64,000 bases of DNA from Thiopseudomonas sp964394445 (GCA_964394445.1 CAYMXO010000001.1:1-64000); one strand, 5' to 3'; positions 34,105 through 43,474 are shown, counted from the stretch's first letter. Made by a program: numbers and translations. The notes: generated by a model from the sequence alone, not told the origin.

Positions 34105-35079
34105 ATGAAATTACAACAGCTACGCTATATCTGGGAAGTGTCCCGTAACGGTCTGAACGTATCTGCGACCGCCCAGGTGCTCTATACCTCGCAACCGGGT
34201 ATCAGTAAACAGATTCGTCTGCTGGAAGATGAACTCGGCGTCGAAATTTTTGCCCGCAGCGGCAAACACTTGTCGCACATTACGGCGGCTGGCGAGCAGG
34301 TGATTGCAGTTGCCGGCGAAATTCTGCGCCAGTGTGAGCAGATCAAGCAGATCGCCAACGAGTTTTCCAACGAGCGGGAAGGGGTGCTTGCAATTGCCAC
34401 AACGCACACTCAGGCGCGCTATGCCTTGCCACCGGTCATCAGGCGCTTCAGACAGGCATACCCTGACGTATCCTTGCACATGAACCAGGGTACGCCAGCC
34501 CAGATCGCTGAAATGGCTGCCGACGGTGCGGTCGACTTTGCGATTGCCACAGAAGGGCTGGAGGCCTTTCCCGAGCTGGTGACCATGCCCTGTTATCGCT
34601 GGAACCGCTGCGTGGTGGTACCGGCCGAGCATCCGCTGGCCAAGGCAGGCAAGTTGACCCTGGAGCAACTGGCAGCGTACCCGATTGTTACCTATGTATT
34701 CGGCTTCACCGGGCGCTCCAAGCTTGATGAAGCGTTCAGTCTGGAAGGACTGGAGCCCAAGGTGGTGTTTACTGCCGCCGACGCGGACGTAATCAAGACC
34801 TATGTCCGTCTGGGGCTGGGTGTCGGAATTGTGGCCGGCATGGCGGTTGACCAGCGCCAAGACAGTGATCTGGTGGTTCTGGATGCCAGCCACCTGTTCG
34901 AGTCCAGCGTGACCAAAATTGCCTTTCGCCGCGGTACTTTCCTGCGTGGCTACATGTCGGCCTTTATCGAGCAGTTTGCTCCTCACCTGACCACCGAAAT
35001 TCAGCAGCAGGCCATTCAGTGTCGGGACCAGAAGGAGCGTGACAAGCTGTTCGAAAGTGTTGAGCTGCCAGTTTATTAA
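34105..35079 (+). CDS. cysB: HTH-type transcriptional regulator CysB
   Basis: LysR-type regulator of cysteine and sulfate assimilation, responding to N-acetylserine. 324 residues, the usual length. N-terminal MKLQQLRYIWEV and the helix-turn-helix NVSATAQVLYTSQPGISKQI match CysB. The effector domain includes ATTHTQARYALPPVIRRF, characteristic of the CysB/Cbl group. I choose ATG 34105 after GAGGGA; the upstream start at 34057 adds 16 unrelated residues. Followed by a two-way terminator. Confidence 0.96.
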   Translation: MKLQQLRYIWEVSRNGLNVSATAQVLYTSQPGISKQIRLLEDELGVEIFARSGKHLSHITAAGEQVIAVAGEILRQCEQIKQIANEFSNEREGVLAIATTHTQARYALPPVIRRFRQAYPDVSLHMNQGTPAQIAEMAADGAVDFAIATEGLEAFPELVTMPCYRWNRCVVVPAEHPLAKAGKLTLEQLAAYPIVTYVFGFTGRSKLDEAFSLEGLEPKVVFTAADADVIKTYVRLGLGVGIVAGMAVDQRQDSDLVVLDASHLFESSVTKIAFRRGTFLRGYMSAFIEQFAPHLTTEIQQQAIQCRDQKERDKLFESVELPVY

Positions 35080-35122
35080 TTTGCAGCAACCGGCTGCTGA
35101 GGGTTTGAAATTTTTGCCAAAT

Positions 35123-35157
35123 CATAAAAAACGCAGCCTGGAGCTGCGTTTTTTATG
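35123..35157. terminator. Bidirectional terminator between cysB and SCP2 genes
   Basis: Perfect 15-bp stem, cataaaaaacgcagc (35123-35137) with gctgcgttttttatg (35143-35157), loop CTGGA. T tract on one side and A tract on the other, so it terminates both converging genes. Confidence 0.93.
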
Positions 35158-35170
35158 ACTCGATGACGGT

Positions 35171-35485
35171 TTAGCCGGGAAACAGTTCGTTCAGCTTCAT
35201 TGCCAGCATCATGTCGCCTTCGGCGCGCAGTTTGCCCATCATGAATGCCTGCATGCCATCGGTTTCGCCACTGGCCAGCCCCTGGAAGGTTTCTGCATCC
35301 ATTACCAGGGTTACGTTGGCATCGGCGTTCTCACCTTCTTTCACCTCACAGGTACCGTCCTTGACGACCAGGTGGTAGTTGCCTGCTTCCTCGATGTTGA
35401 ACTGGAAAATAAGATCCAGACCTGAAGCGGCCTCGGCGTTGAAGCGGGCGGTGTAGGTCTTGATGTAATCAGCAACTGAGCTCAT
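35171..35485 (-). CDS. SCP2 sterol-binding domain protein
   Basis: 104-residue single SCP-2-like domain. Features are FQFNIEEAGNYHLVVKDGTCEVKEG, the central sheet, ADANVTLVMDAETFQGLASGE, and a C-terminal FMMGKLRAEGDMMLAMKLNELF that closes the lipid tunnel. Such proteins bind lipids or acyl chains; the ligand is unknown. It ends at the terminator shared with cysB and diverges from sohB across about 230 bp. Confidence 0.9.
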   Translation of the reverse strand: MSSVADYIKTYTARFNAEAASGLDLIFQFNIEEAGNYHLVVKDGTCEVKEGENADANVTLVMDAETFQGLASGETDGMQAFMMGKLRAEGDMMLAMKLNELFPG

Positions 35486-35712
35486 CTTGTTATCCTTTTG
35501 AAGTTGCGCCAGGAGCGCTCAAGAGTCGGGACCCATTGGGTTAACGGGTGTATGCATGGCAAGGGTAGGTGCTGGCGGGGCAGCTGTCAAACATTTTTCA
35601 TACGTTTGTTTGAATTGTTTTACTCGCCGGCTGCCATGGATCAAACGCCCGCTGGCAAGCCAATAAAGGTACAATCAACGTCTTTGATTCAACAAGTGAA
35701 GCGGGAGGTTGA

Positions 35713-36732
35713 GTGGAATTTTTACTGGATTATGCAGGCTTCTTGTTGCGTGCGGTAACAGTTCTGGTTGTGGTGCTGGCGGTACTGATTACCCTGGCAG
35801 CCCTGAAAGGTCGTCAGCGCAGCAAGGAAGGTGAGCTGGAAATTCGTTCCATCAACGAGCGCCTTGACGACATGCGCGAAGGCATGCAAGCGGCAGTGCT
35901 GTCGAAAAGCGAGCTGAAGAAACTGGCCAGGCAGCGCAAACTGCAAGAAAAGCAGGACAAGAAAAACCCGCCGGACAAGCCCAGGGTCTTTGTTCTGGAT
36001 TTTGATGGCGACATTCGAGCTTCGGCAACCAGCAGCTTGCGCCAGGAGGTAACAGCGGTATTGAGCCTGGCCACCGGGCAAGACGAGATTGTGGTACGTC
36101 TGGAAAGTGGTGGCGGCATGGTGCATGGCTACGGTCTTGCCGCCTCGCAGCTTGCCCGCATCCGTGATGCCGGGATTCCGCTAACAGTCTGCGTTGACAA
36201 GGTGGCAGCCAGTGGCGGTTACATGATGGCCTGTATCGGCAACAAAATCCTCAGTGCGCCCTTTGCGGTACTGGGCTCGATTGGTGTGGTGGCACAAATG
36301 CCCAACATCCATCGCCTGCTGAAGAAGAACGATATCGACGTCGAGGTGCTGACGGCGGGCGAGTACAAGCGTACCCTGACACTCCTGGGTGAAAATACCG
36401 AGCAGGGCAGAAGCAAGTTTCTGCAAGATTTGCAGACCACCCATGACCTGTTCAAGGACTTTGTTGCCCGCTATCGTCCTCAGCTGGACATGGCAAGCGT
36501 GGCAACAGGCGAGGTTTGGCTGGGCACTGACGCACTGGCCAAACAGCTAGTAGATGAAATTCTCACCAGCGATCAATATCTGCTTGAGCGTGCACAATCT
36601 GCCCGGGTATTTCAGGTGAATTACCGCTTTAGAAAAAACCTGCAGGAACGTGTGGGGCTGGCTGCGGCAAACACTGCCGACCATGTAACAACCAGGCTTT
36701 GGCAGCGCCTGCAGCAAGGCTTCTGGCATTAA
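35713..36732 (+). CDS. sohB: Inner-membrane protease SohB
   Basis: Signal-peptide-peptidase-A-like (S49) serine protease. 339 residues. One N-terminal membrane segment (about 8-30, FLLRAVTVLVVVLAVLITLA) is followed by a basic helical linker and the protease domain. The catalytic pair appears as Ser167 (KVAASGGYMMAC) and Lys219 (GEYKRTLT). The start is GTG 35713, after GGGAGG. The substrate is unknown; in E. coli extra SohB suppresses htrA loss. The gene ends 29 bp before the acuI-like start. Confidence 0.93.
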   Translation: MEFLLDYAGFLLRAVTVLVVVLAVLITLAALKGRQRSKEGELEIRSINERLDDMREGMQAAVLSKSELKKLARQRKLQEKQDKKNPPDKPRVFVLDFDGDIRASATSSLRQEVTAVLSLATGQDEIVVRLESGGGMVHGYGLAASQLARIRDAGIPLTVCVDKVAASGGYMMACIGNKILSAPFAVLGSIGVVAQMPNIHRLLKKNDIDVEVLTAGEYKRTLTLLGENTEQGRSKFLQDLQTTHDLFKDFVARYRPQLDMASVATGEVWLGTDALAKQLVDEILTSDQYLLERAQSARVFQVNYRFRKNLQERVGLAAANTADHVTTRLWQRLQQGFWH

Positions 36733-36761
36733 GAAGAACAACAAGCGAGGTATTTACGGCA

Positions 36762-37751
36762 ATGGCAACTTACCGTGCATTATGGGTAACCGAAGAACCG
36801 CAGTTTCAACAACAGGTGAGCAGGCGTGATTTTGCCCAGCTTCCGGCCGGCGAAGTTCTGGTACGGGTACATTATTCTTCCCTGAATTATAAGGATGCAC
36901 TTTCGGCAACCGGCAACCGGGGCGTAACCAGAGAGTTTCCGCACACACCCGGTATTGATGCTGCCGGTGTGGTTGAAGACTCCAGTGTTGAAGGCTTTGC
37001 GGCCGGGGATGACGTGATTGTCACCGGCTATGATCTTGGCATGAATACCTATGGCGGTCTAGCCGACTACATTCGCGTGCCTGCCGACTGGCTGATCAAG
37101 CGTCCGGCCGGACTCAGCCTGCGCGAGGCAATGATACTGGGCACCGCAGGCTTTACTGCGGGACTCTGCGTCAGGAAACTCGTTGAGGCCGGCATAAAGC
37201 CTGAAGACGGTGATGTGCTGGTGACCGGTGCGACCGGTGGCGTCGGCTCGGTTGCGGTAAAACTGCTGTCTCAGCTTGGCTATTCCGTGGTTGCCGCAAC
37301 CGGCAAGGCCGAGCAGGAACCGTTTCTGCGCCAGCTGGGGGCCAGCTCTGTCATCGACCGTAACGAGCTGGGTGAGGGCACCGAGCGTCCAATGCTGAAA
37401 AGCCGCTGGGCCGCAGCGGTTGATACCGTAGGCGGAGACATCCTGTTTAATGTCATCAAGTCACTGAACTATGGTGGCAGTGTCGCCTGTTGCGGGCTGA
37501 CTGCCGGCACCCACTTTGCCGGTAACGTTTTCCCCTTTATTCTGCGGGGAGTCAATCTGCTGGGTGTGGATTCGGTCGAACTGCCACTGGTGGCCAAGGC
37601 ATCGATGTGGGACATGCTCTCGCTGCAGTGGAAAATGGACCTTGAAGCGCTGGTTGAAGAAATCAGCCTTGAGGAAACCCCGCAAGCCATTGCCAAAATC
37701 CTTGCCGGCCAGCAAAAGGGGCGGGTACTGGTCAACATTTGCGGCAACTGA
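36762..37751 (+). CDS. acuI: AcuI/YhdH-type NADPH oxidoreductase (probable acrylyl-CoA reductase)
   Basis: Medium-chain dehydrogenase/reductase of the YhdH/YhfP family, 329 residues. The N-terminal catalytic domain has SSLNYKDALSATG and FPHTPGIDAAGVV, and the nucleotide motif is VTGATGGVGSVAVKLL. Family members reduce acrylyl-CoA to propionyl-CoA with NADPH, which would feed the methylcitrate genes at the start of the window, though the two loci are 31 kb apart. I use ATG 36762; the frame is open earlier only by overlap with sohB. Confidence 0.88.
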   Translation: MATYRALWVTEEPQFQQQVSRRDFAQLPAGEVLVRVHYSSLNYKDALSATGNRGVTREFPHTPGIDAAGVVEDSSVEGFAAGDDVIVTGYDLGMNTYGGLADYIRVPADWLIKRPAGLSLREAMILGTAGFTAGLCVRKLVEAGIKPEDGDVLVTGATGGVGSVAVKLLSQLGYSVVAATGKAEQEPFLRQLGASSVIDRNELGEGTERPMLKSRWAAAVDTVGGDILFNVIKSLNYGGSVACCGLTAGTHFAGNVFPFILRGVNLLGVDSVELPLVAKASMWDMLSLQWKMDLEALVEEISLEETPQAIAKILAGQQKGRVLVNICGN

Positions 37752-37772
37752 TGACACGCAGGAACCGGTAAT

Positions 37773-37804
37773 AAAAAACCCGCTATCTGCATAGCGGGTT
37801 TTTT
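37773..37804. terminator. Bidirectional terminator between acuI and fabB
   Basis: Perfect 14-bp stem aaaaaacccgctat (37773-37786) with atagcgggtttttt (37791-37804), loop CTGC, between two converging genes. Serves both strands. Confidence 0.94.
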
Positions 37805-37819
37805 GTTGGCCGGCTGTAA

Positions 37820-39037
37820 TCAGCCTTCGTAGCGTTTCAGCACCAGGGTGGCGTTGGTGCCGCCAAAGCCGAAGCTGTTGCTCATGATGGTATTGAGCTT
37901 GACGCCTTCTTCACTCTTGCAGACGATCGGCAGGCCCTGGGCCGCCTCATCGAGCTCGTCAACGTTGACGGAACCGGCAATGAAGTCGTTTTCCATCATC
38001 AGCAGGGAGTAGATGGCTTCCTGTACGCCGGTAGCACCCAGCGAGTGGCCGGTCAGGCTCTTGGTGGAGCTGATTTTTGGAGCCTTGTCACCAAATACTG
38101 CACGGATCGCTTTCAGCTCGGCCACATCACCAACGGGGGTTGAGGTGCCGTGGGTGTTGATGTAGTCGATAGGGGCATCAATACCGGCCATGGCCTGCTG
38201 CATGCAGCGCTCGGCACCTTCACCGCTGGGAGCAACCATGTCGTAGCCGTCGGAGGTGGCGCCGTAGCCGACAATTTCGGCGTAGATCTTGGCGCCGCGC
38301 TGCAGCGCATGCTCCAGCTCTTCAACCACCACCATGCCACCACCGCCGGCGATGACAAAACCGTCACGGTTGGCATCATAGGCACGGGAAGCTTTCTCGG
38401 GTGTTTCGTTATATTGGGTGGACAGGGCGCCCATGGCATCGAACAGGCAGCTCTGGCTCCAGTGTTCCTCTTCACCGCCACCGGCAAAGACCACGTCCTG
38501 CTTGCCCAGCTGGATCTGTTCAACGGCCTGACCTATGCAGTGGGCACTGGTGGCGCAGGCTGAGGAAACGGAGTAGCTGACGCCCTTGATTTTGAATGGC
38601 GTGGCCAGGCAGGCAGACACCGTACTGCCCATGGTACGGGTAACCCGGTAGGGGCCAACACGCTTGACGCCTTTTTCACGCAGGGTGTCAATGGCTTCCA
38701 TCTGGTTTTGCGTGGAAGCACCGCCGGAGCCGGCAATCAGACCGGTACGCGGGTTGGATACCTGTTCTTCGCTCAGTCCGCTGTCTTCGATGGCCTGCTG
38801 CATGGACAGGTAAGCAAAAGCTGCCGCATCGCCCATGAAGCGCAGAACTTTACGGTCAATCAGCTCTTCCAGGGGGATGTCGACGGAACCGGAAACCTGA
38901 CTGCGCAGGCCGGCTTCGGCATAGGACGGGTTAAAGCGGATACCGGAACGACCGGTACGCAGGCTTTCAGTTACTGTGGCCTTGTCTGTACCAATGCAGG
39001 AGACAATGCCGATACCGGTAATAACTGCACGACGCAT
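37820..39037 (-). CDS. fabB: Beta-ketoacyl-ACP synthase I
   Basis: Elongates unsaturated and saturated fatty acids by condensing acyl-ACP with malonyl-ACP. 405 residues. The catalytic triad is Cys161 (VSSACATSAHC), the first His in NTHGTSTPVGD and the second in KSLTGHSLGATG. Pairing with fabA in one operon marks the FabA/FabB pathway for anaerobic unsaturated fatty acid synthesis. It starts 12 bp after fabA. Confidence 0.97.
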   Translation of the reverse strand: MRRAVITGIGIVSCIGTDKATVTESLRTGRSGIRFNPSYAEAGLRSQVSGSVDIPLEELIDRKVLRFMGDAAAFAYLSMQQAIEDSGLSEEQVSNPRTGLIAGSGGASTQNQMEAIDTLREKGVKRVGPYRVTRTMGSTVSACLATPFKIKGVSYSVSSACATSAHCIGQAVEQIQLGKQDVVFAGGGEEEHWSQSCLFDAMGALSTQYNETPEKASRAYDANRDGFVIAGGGGMVVVEELEHALQRGAKIYAEIVGYGATSDGYDMVAPSGEGAERCMQQAMAGIDAPIDYINTHGTSTPVGDVAELKAIRAVFGDKAPKISSTKSLTGHSLGATGVQEAIYSLLMMENDFIAGSVNVDELDEAAQGLPIVCKSEEGVKLNTIMSNSFGFGGTNATLVLKRYEG

Positions 39038-39049
39038 ACACTCTATTCC

Positions 39050-39565
39050 TTAAAAAGAATCGGTGGAAGTAAACAGGCCTACACGCAGGCCTTCGGCGCT
39101 ATAGATTTCACGGCCGTCAACGCTGACCGTACCGTCGGCAATGGCCAGGATCAGTGAGCGGTTGATGGTGCGTTTGATATGGATGTTATAGGTGACTTTT
39201 TTAGCTGTGGGCAGTACCTGGCCAAAAAACTTGACTTCACCGGAGCCCAGCGCACGGCCGCGTCCCGGATTGCCTTGCCAGCCCAGATAAAAACCGACCA
39301 GCTGCCACATGGCATCCAGACCCAGGCAGCCCGGCATGACGGGATCGCCTTCAAAATGGCAACCAAAGAACCACAGGTCTGGATTGATGTCGAGCTCAGC
39401 GACAATTTCGCCTTTGCCATGCTTGCCGCCTGTGGCACAGATATGGGTAATGCGGTCAATCATGAGCATGTTGGGCGCGGGCAGTTGCGCATTACCCGGG
39501 CCGAAGAGCTCGCCACGGCTGCACTTAAGTAGCTCTTCGTAGGTAAATGAATTCTGTGTGCTCAT
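39050..39565 (-). CDS. fabA: 3-hydroxydecanoyl-ACP dehydratase/isomerase
   Basis: Dehydrates 3-hydroxydecanoyl-ACP and isomerises trans-2 to cis-3-decenoyl-ACP, the branch point for unsaturated fatty acids. 171 residues exactly as in the family, with catalytic His70 (FGCHFEGDPVMPG) and Asp84 (CLGLDAMWQ). ATG 39565 has GGAG upstream; the earlier in-frame start at 39646 is rejected on length. First gene of fabA-fabB. Confidence 0.97.
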   Translation of the reverse strand: MSTQNSFTYEELLKCSRGELFGPGNAQLPAPNMLMIDRITHICATGGKHGKGEIVAELDINPDLWFFGCHFEGDPVMPGCLGLDAMWQLVGFYLGWQGNPGRGRALGSGEVKFFGQVLPTAKKVTYNIHIKRTINRSLILAIADGTVSVDGREIYSAEGLRVGLFTSTDSF

Positions 39566-39943
39566 GCTTGCTCCTTGTTGTGCGCCTTGCAATGTTTGGT
39601 GTTTCGGTTGTAATGCCGGGAGGCCGGTGCCAGACAAGGATACCATGTTAGCGGCAAAATCATAAAAAGATCCATAGAACTTAAGATGCCTACACTGGCC
39701 CAGACAGTGTCGGAATCATCGGTTTTTCTCTACTAGTGTACATAGACAGCGATGATCTGTTTCGGGTCACATCTATCGGGACCAATCCTGGTACAAAGTG
39801 TTTTGCACCATTGCTGAGCGGATATCTGATTACCCGGTTGCTCAGGCAGCTGTTTGCACAGCTTGGCAAAATATCATGTGAGCCGGTAGGCTAGCATCTT
39901 TATTGCCGGGCCGGTTTGCGCCCGATCATGAAGCGGAATTTGC
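39566..39943. promoter_or_regulatory. Divergent control region of fabAB and AEC transporter
   Basis: 378 bp without a gene. It holds an inverted repeat acactg/cagtgt at 39692-39710. A possible promoter for the AEC gene has TTGGCA at 39863-39868 and TAGGCT at 39887-39892 with 18 bp between. I could not find a convincing FabR/DesT palindrome. The region is long for two small divergent promoters and probably contains regulator sites I cannot name. Confidence 0.35.
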
Positions 39944-40858
39944 ATGCTTGATGTGTTGCTGGCCCTCTGGCCCATATTTGCCCTGATCCTGTTTGGTTAT
40001 CTGTTGCGGCGTGGCCGCTTTTTTCAGCAGGGATTCTGGGACGGGGCAGAGCGCCTCAATTACTTTCTACTGTTTCCCGCCTTGCTGGTCGGCAGCATGA
40101 CGCGCGCGCCCTTTTCCAGTCCGGAACTGCCAAAAATTGCACTTTTGTCACTACTTGGCGTGCTGCTGGTCTGGTGTGCACTGTTGTTGTTGCGCCGCCG
40201 ACACGGCTGGCCGGCGGCACGCTTTGGTGTTCTGGCGCAGGGCGCGCTGCGTTTTAACACCTACCTGGGGCTGGCCAGCATCAGCATGCTTTACGGTAAC
40301 GACGGACTGGCAATTGCCGCCATTGTCATGGCAATCAAGATTCCGGTTCTAAACCTGTTGTCGGTCTGGGCCCTGGCTTCAGGCCAGCAGATGGGCCGCT
40401 GGCAGATGGCCCGGCCAATCCTGAAAAACCCGCTGATCCAGGCCTGTTTGCTGGGTATTTTTCTTAACCTGAGTGGTATCGGACTGCCGTTTGGCAGTGA
40501 CAACCTGATGGGCATGCTGGGTGCCGGCAGCCTGCCGCTGGGGCTGCTGTGTGTGGGAGCCGCTTTGCAGCCAGCACGGCTTCTGGATGAGCGCAGTGCC
40601 ATGCTGGTCAGCAGCCTGACCCGGTTGCTGTTGATACCTGCGGGCTGTGCCGCACTGGCCTGGTTACTCGGCATGCCGGCCCAGGCAGCAGCGCTGGTGA
40701 TTATCTTTTTCGCCCTGCCGACGGCGCCAACCGCGTATATCCTGACACGCCAGATGAACGGTGACAGCAGCCTGATGGCCGGAATCATTACCATGCAGAC
40801 CCTGCTCGCGGTGCTGACCTTGCCATTGGTGCTGGGACTGTTGCCGGCAGCCGGGTAG
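39944..40858 (+). CDS. AEC family transporter
   Basis: 304-residue membrane protein of the auxin efflux carrier family. About ten hydrophobic helices; the N-terminus is LLALWPIFALILFGYLLRR, the crossover-type segment LNYFLLFPALLVGSM follows, and TAPTAYILTRQMNGDSSLMAG is the conserved second-repeat motif. Bacterial members export or import small organic acids such as malate; the substrate is not known. Monocistronic by position. Confidence 0.9.
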   Translation: MLDVLLALWPIFALILFGYLLRRGRFFQQGFWDGAERLNYFLLFPALLVGSMTRAPFSSPELPKIALLSLLGVLLVWCALLLLRRRHGWPAARFGVLAQGALRFNTYLGLASISMLYGNDGLAIAAIVMAIKIPVLNLLSVWALASGQQMGRWQMARPILKNPLIQACLLGIFLNLSGIGLPFGSDNLMGMLGAGSLPLGLLCVGAALQPARLLDERSAMLVSSLTRLLLIPAGCAALAWLLGMPAQAAALVIIFFALPTAPTAYILTRQMNGDSSLMAGIITMQTLLAVLTLPLVLGLLPAAG

Positions 40859-40971
40859 GGCGCTGTGGCTTTGATGCTGTTGGGTCCGGGGAGGATTTAC
40901 AGCGGCAACGGGCTTCAGGGAAGGTTTTTAACGGACCAAGGCATGCCGCCCGGCAGAGCGGCCCTCAGTGT

Positions 40972-42966
40972 TCAGGCCGCCCCGGGACGCTGTTGGCCAG
41001 CGCTGCGCCAGTTCCAGACCGCGACCAATGCCACCACTACGATGCCGGCAATGTCGGTATAGGTTTCCGGCACGATCATCATCAGCGCACCGGCCGCCAG
41101 GATGATACGCACCAGCGGTGACAGGTTGCTCTTCAGATAGCCTTCCACCGCAGCTCCCAGGGCAATGATGCCGAAGATCGAGGTGAAGCTGATGGCGATG
41201 ATGTCAAATACTGGCGGCAGCGGGAATTCACGGGCGTTCATGGGCAGTCCGGTGACATCAATCATCATCATCGCCGGGTTGTAGACAAACAGGAACGGGA
41301 CGATGAAGCCGGCCAGCGCAAGGCGCAGTGAGATGAACCCGGTCCGCATCGGGTCACCGCCGGCAATGCCGGCTCCGGCAAAGGCGGCGAGTGCTACGGG
41401 GGGGGTGATGTTGGCAAACAGGCCGAAGTAGAACACGAACATGTGTGCTACCAATACCGGAACATCGAAGTTTGCCAGTGCTGGCGCCGCCATGGTGGCA
41501 GTAATGATGTAGGCCGGAATGGATGGCAGGCCCATGCCCAGGATCATTGAAGCCAGCATGGTAAAAATCAGCGTCAGGAGCAGTGAGCCGGCACCGATGC
41601 TCATGATCGAGGAAGTCATCACGCTGCCGAAGCTGGTCAGGCTGACCACGCCGATGATGATGCCGACCACGGCACAGGCCACCATGACCGACAACGACTG
41701 GCGGGCACCATCGGCCATGGCCTCGAAGATGTCAGTAATTGACATACGGGTGCTTTTGCGCAGGCTGCTGATGATAATGGTGATGATGATGGTGTAGAAC
41801 GCGGCAAAGCTGACCGGGACCGACTTGAACAGCAGAACGACCAGGGCAATGATCGGAAACAGCAGGTGGCCGCGCTCCTTGAGCACCTCCATGATCCGTG
41901 GCAGATCGGCCTTCGGAATTCCCTTGAGGTTTTCCCGGCCGGCACAAAAATGCACCTGGGCAATCACGCCCAGATAGTAGAGCAGGGCAGGCAACAGGGC
42001 GGCCAGGGCAATACTGCCGTAGCTCACACCCGTGGTTTCAGCCATGATGAAGGCGCTGGCACCCATGATTGGCGGCAGGATCTGTCCGCCCACCGAGGCG
42101 CTGGCTTCCACCGCACCGGCAAAGTTCTTGTCGTAGCCAATTTTTTTCATCAGCGGAATGGTAAAAGCGCCGGTGCCAACCACGTTGGCAACCGCAGTAC
42201 CGTTGATGCTGCCCATGAAACCACTGGAAATCACCGCCACCTTGGCCGGACCGCCCTGTTTGTGGCCGGCCAGCGCCATGGCGAGGTCGTTGAACAGCTG
42301 GCCCATGCCCGATTTGGCCAGAAAGGCACCAAACAGGATGAACAGAAAGATGAAGGTCACTGAGGCACCAATGGCGGTGGAGAACAGACCTTCGGTTTTC
42401 AGGTACATCTGGCCAAAGATGTCGCCCATGTCAAAGGCGCGGGTGAGCAGCCGGTCCGGCATGAAGTCAAAGTGGCTGATAAAGGGGTAGGCGAGGAACA
42501 CCAGTGCCAGGATCGGCAGCATCCAGCCCATGATGCGACGGGTACCTTCCACGACCAGAACTACGGTCAGGATGGAGAATCCGATGTCCAGCGTATTTGG
42601 AATGCCGCCGCGGGTGGTGACAATGGCCTGGTACTCCAGTGCCAGATAGCCAAAGCTGGCGGCGCTGGCCAGCACCAGCACCCAGTCCACCAGACTGACC
42701 CGGTTACGGCTGGATGCCTGCCTTGCCGGGTACAGAAAGAAGATCAGGCACAGACCGATGGCAACGTGGGCGCTGCGCTGCAACAGCTCCGGCATCGGGT
42801 TGTAGGTGATGTAGAGGTGGAACAGCGAATAGGCGACCGACAGACAAAAAACCAGCATGGCTACCGGTTTGTTGGTTATGTTGCGCAGCACGGAAGCGCG
42901 GTCAAACTTTTCCAGCAGCTGCTGTTCGTCATTGCCGGAGGCTGTGTAATTGTCTGAAGTGCTCAT
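40972..42966 (-). CDS. TRAP transporter fused permease (4TM/12TM)
   Basis: 664-residue integral membrane protein joining the small (DctQ-like) and large (DctM-like) TRAP subunits. The first quarter has four helices around residues 35-140; the remaining part has many helices with KVAVISSGFMGSINGTAVANV and GQILPPIMGASAFIMAE, the DctM core. This fused form goes with TAXI-type binding proteins, and one is encoded upstream. ATG 42966; GTG directly before it is the alternative. It overlaps the DUF1850 gene by 38 bp. The substrate is unknown; TAXI systems are often linked to glutamate, succinate or similar acids. Confidence 0.93.
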   Translation of the reverse strand: MSTSDNYTASGNDEQQLLEKFDRASVLRNITNKPVAMLVFCLSVAYSLFHLYITYNPMPELLQRSAHVAIGLCLIFFLYPARQASSRNRVSLVDWVLVLASAASFGYLALEYQAIVTTRGGIPNTLDIGFSILTVVLVVEGTRRIMGWMLPILALVFLAYPFISHFDFMPDRLLTRAFDMGDIFGQMYLKTEGLFSTAIGASVTFIFLFILFGAFLAKSGMGQLFNDLAMALAGHKQGGPAKVAVISSGFMGSINGTAVANVVGTGAFTIPLMKKIGYDKNFAGAVEASASVGGQILPPIMGASAFIMAETTGVSYGSIALAALLPALLYYLGVIAQVHFCAGRENLKGIPKADLPRIMEVLKERGHLLFPIIALVVLLFKSVPVSFAAFYTIIITIIISSLRKSTRMSITDIFEAMADGARQSLSVMVACAVVGIIIGVVSLTSFGSVMTSSIMSIGAGSLLLTLIFTMLASMILGMGLPSIPAYIITATMAAPALANFDVPVLVAHMFVFYFGLFANITPPVALAAFAGAGIAGGDPMRTGFISLRLALAGFIVPFLFVYNPAMMMIDVTGLPMNAREFPLPPVFDIIAISFTSIFGIIALGAAVEGYLKSNLSPLVRIILAAGALMMIVPETYTDIAGIVVVALVAVWNWRSAGQQRPGAA

Positions 42967-43474
42967 CACAGGAATCCATCATTAGAAATTGCCACAAAGG
43001 CAGGCGCCTGACGTGAAAGTCAAGCGTTGTATAGTCATCAAGCCAGGCATGTACAGGCCAGGCGTGCCCCTGTATCCAGAGCGTGGACTGAACATTGTCG
43101 GAAACGACCCAGCTGAGTTCTTTCAGCGGGCGCTTGAGGCGGTAGTCGACCAGTCCGTCGCTGTTTTCGTGCAAGATGCCGTCATTGGGTGTGCCGGCAC
43201 CGTATGTCTTGAAGCGGCTGCGCACCAGCAGCAAGCGGTTGCCCTGGCGCAGATAGTCTTCCCGCCAGTTTTCCCGTTCGACCGAGTGCTGCCATTGCAG
43301 GCCAAAGCCTGAGTCCGGCAAACGGCATTGTTGCCCATTGAATGCTGCTTGTGTAGTGGTAACCGGCCAGAATGAAGCGCTCAGGACGGCAAAAATGAAA
43401 AGGCCGGATACCCCTGCAAGGATACCCGGCCTTTTAAGCTCAAGCCGGGAATCAGTCCGCGGCGAGTTCGTCAT
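42929..43474 (-). CDS. DUF1850 domain protein of TAXI-TRAP operon
   Basis: 181-residue protein with one N-terminal hydrophobic segment (about 14-34, ILAGVSGLFIFAVLSASFW) and a periplasmic-type domain containing LQWQHSVERENWREDYL and RFKTYGAGTP, as in DUF1850. This family is regularly encoded between TAXI binding protein and fused permease, so a transporter role is likely but undefined. The only ordinary start is ATG 43474, inside the end of the binding protein gene (23-bp overlap). The codons that follow contain a terminator hairpin at 43398-43435. Confidence 0.8.
   Translation of the reverse strand: MTNSPRTDSRLELKRPGILAGVSGLFIFAVLSASFWPVTTTQAAFNGQQCRLPDSGFGLQWQHSVERENWREDYLRQGNRLLLVRSRFKTYGAGTPNDGILHENSDGLVDYRLKRPLKELSWVVSDNVQSTLWIQGHAWPVHAWLDDYTTLDFHVRRLPLWQFLMMDSCDEHFRQLHSLRQ
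43398..43435 (-). terminator. Terminator hairpin inside the DUF1850 N-terminal codons
   Basis: aaaaggccgg (43398-43407) pairs with ccggcctttt (43426-43435), extended imperfectly into the loop. On the minus strand it is followed by TTTTCATTTTTG. It lies 17-54 bp past the binding-protein stop. It can reduce read-through from the abundant binding protein to DUF1850 and permease, as an attenuator (inference). Confidence 0.75.
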
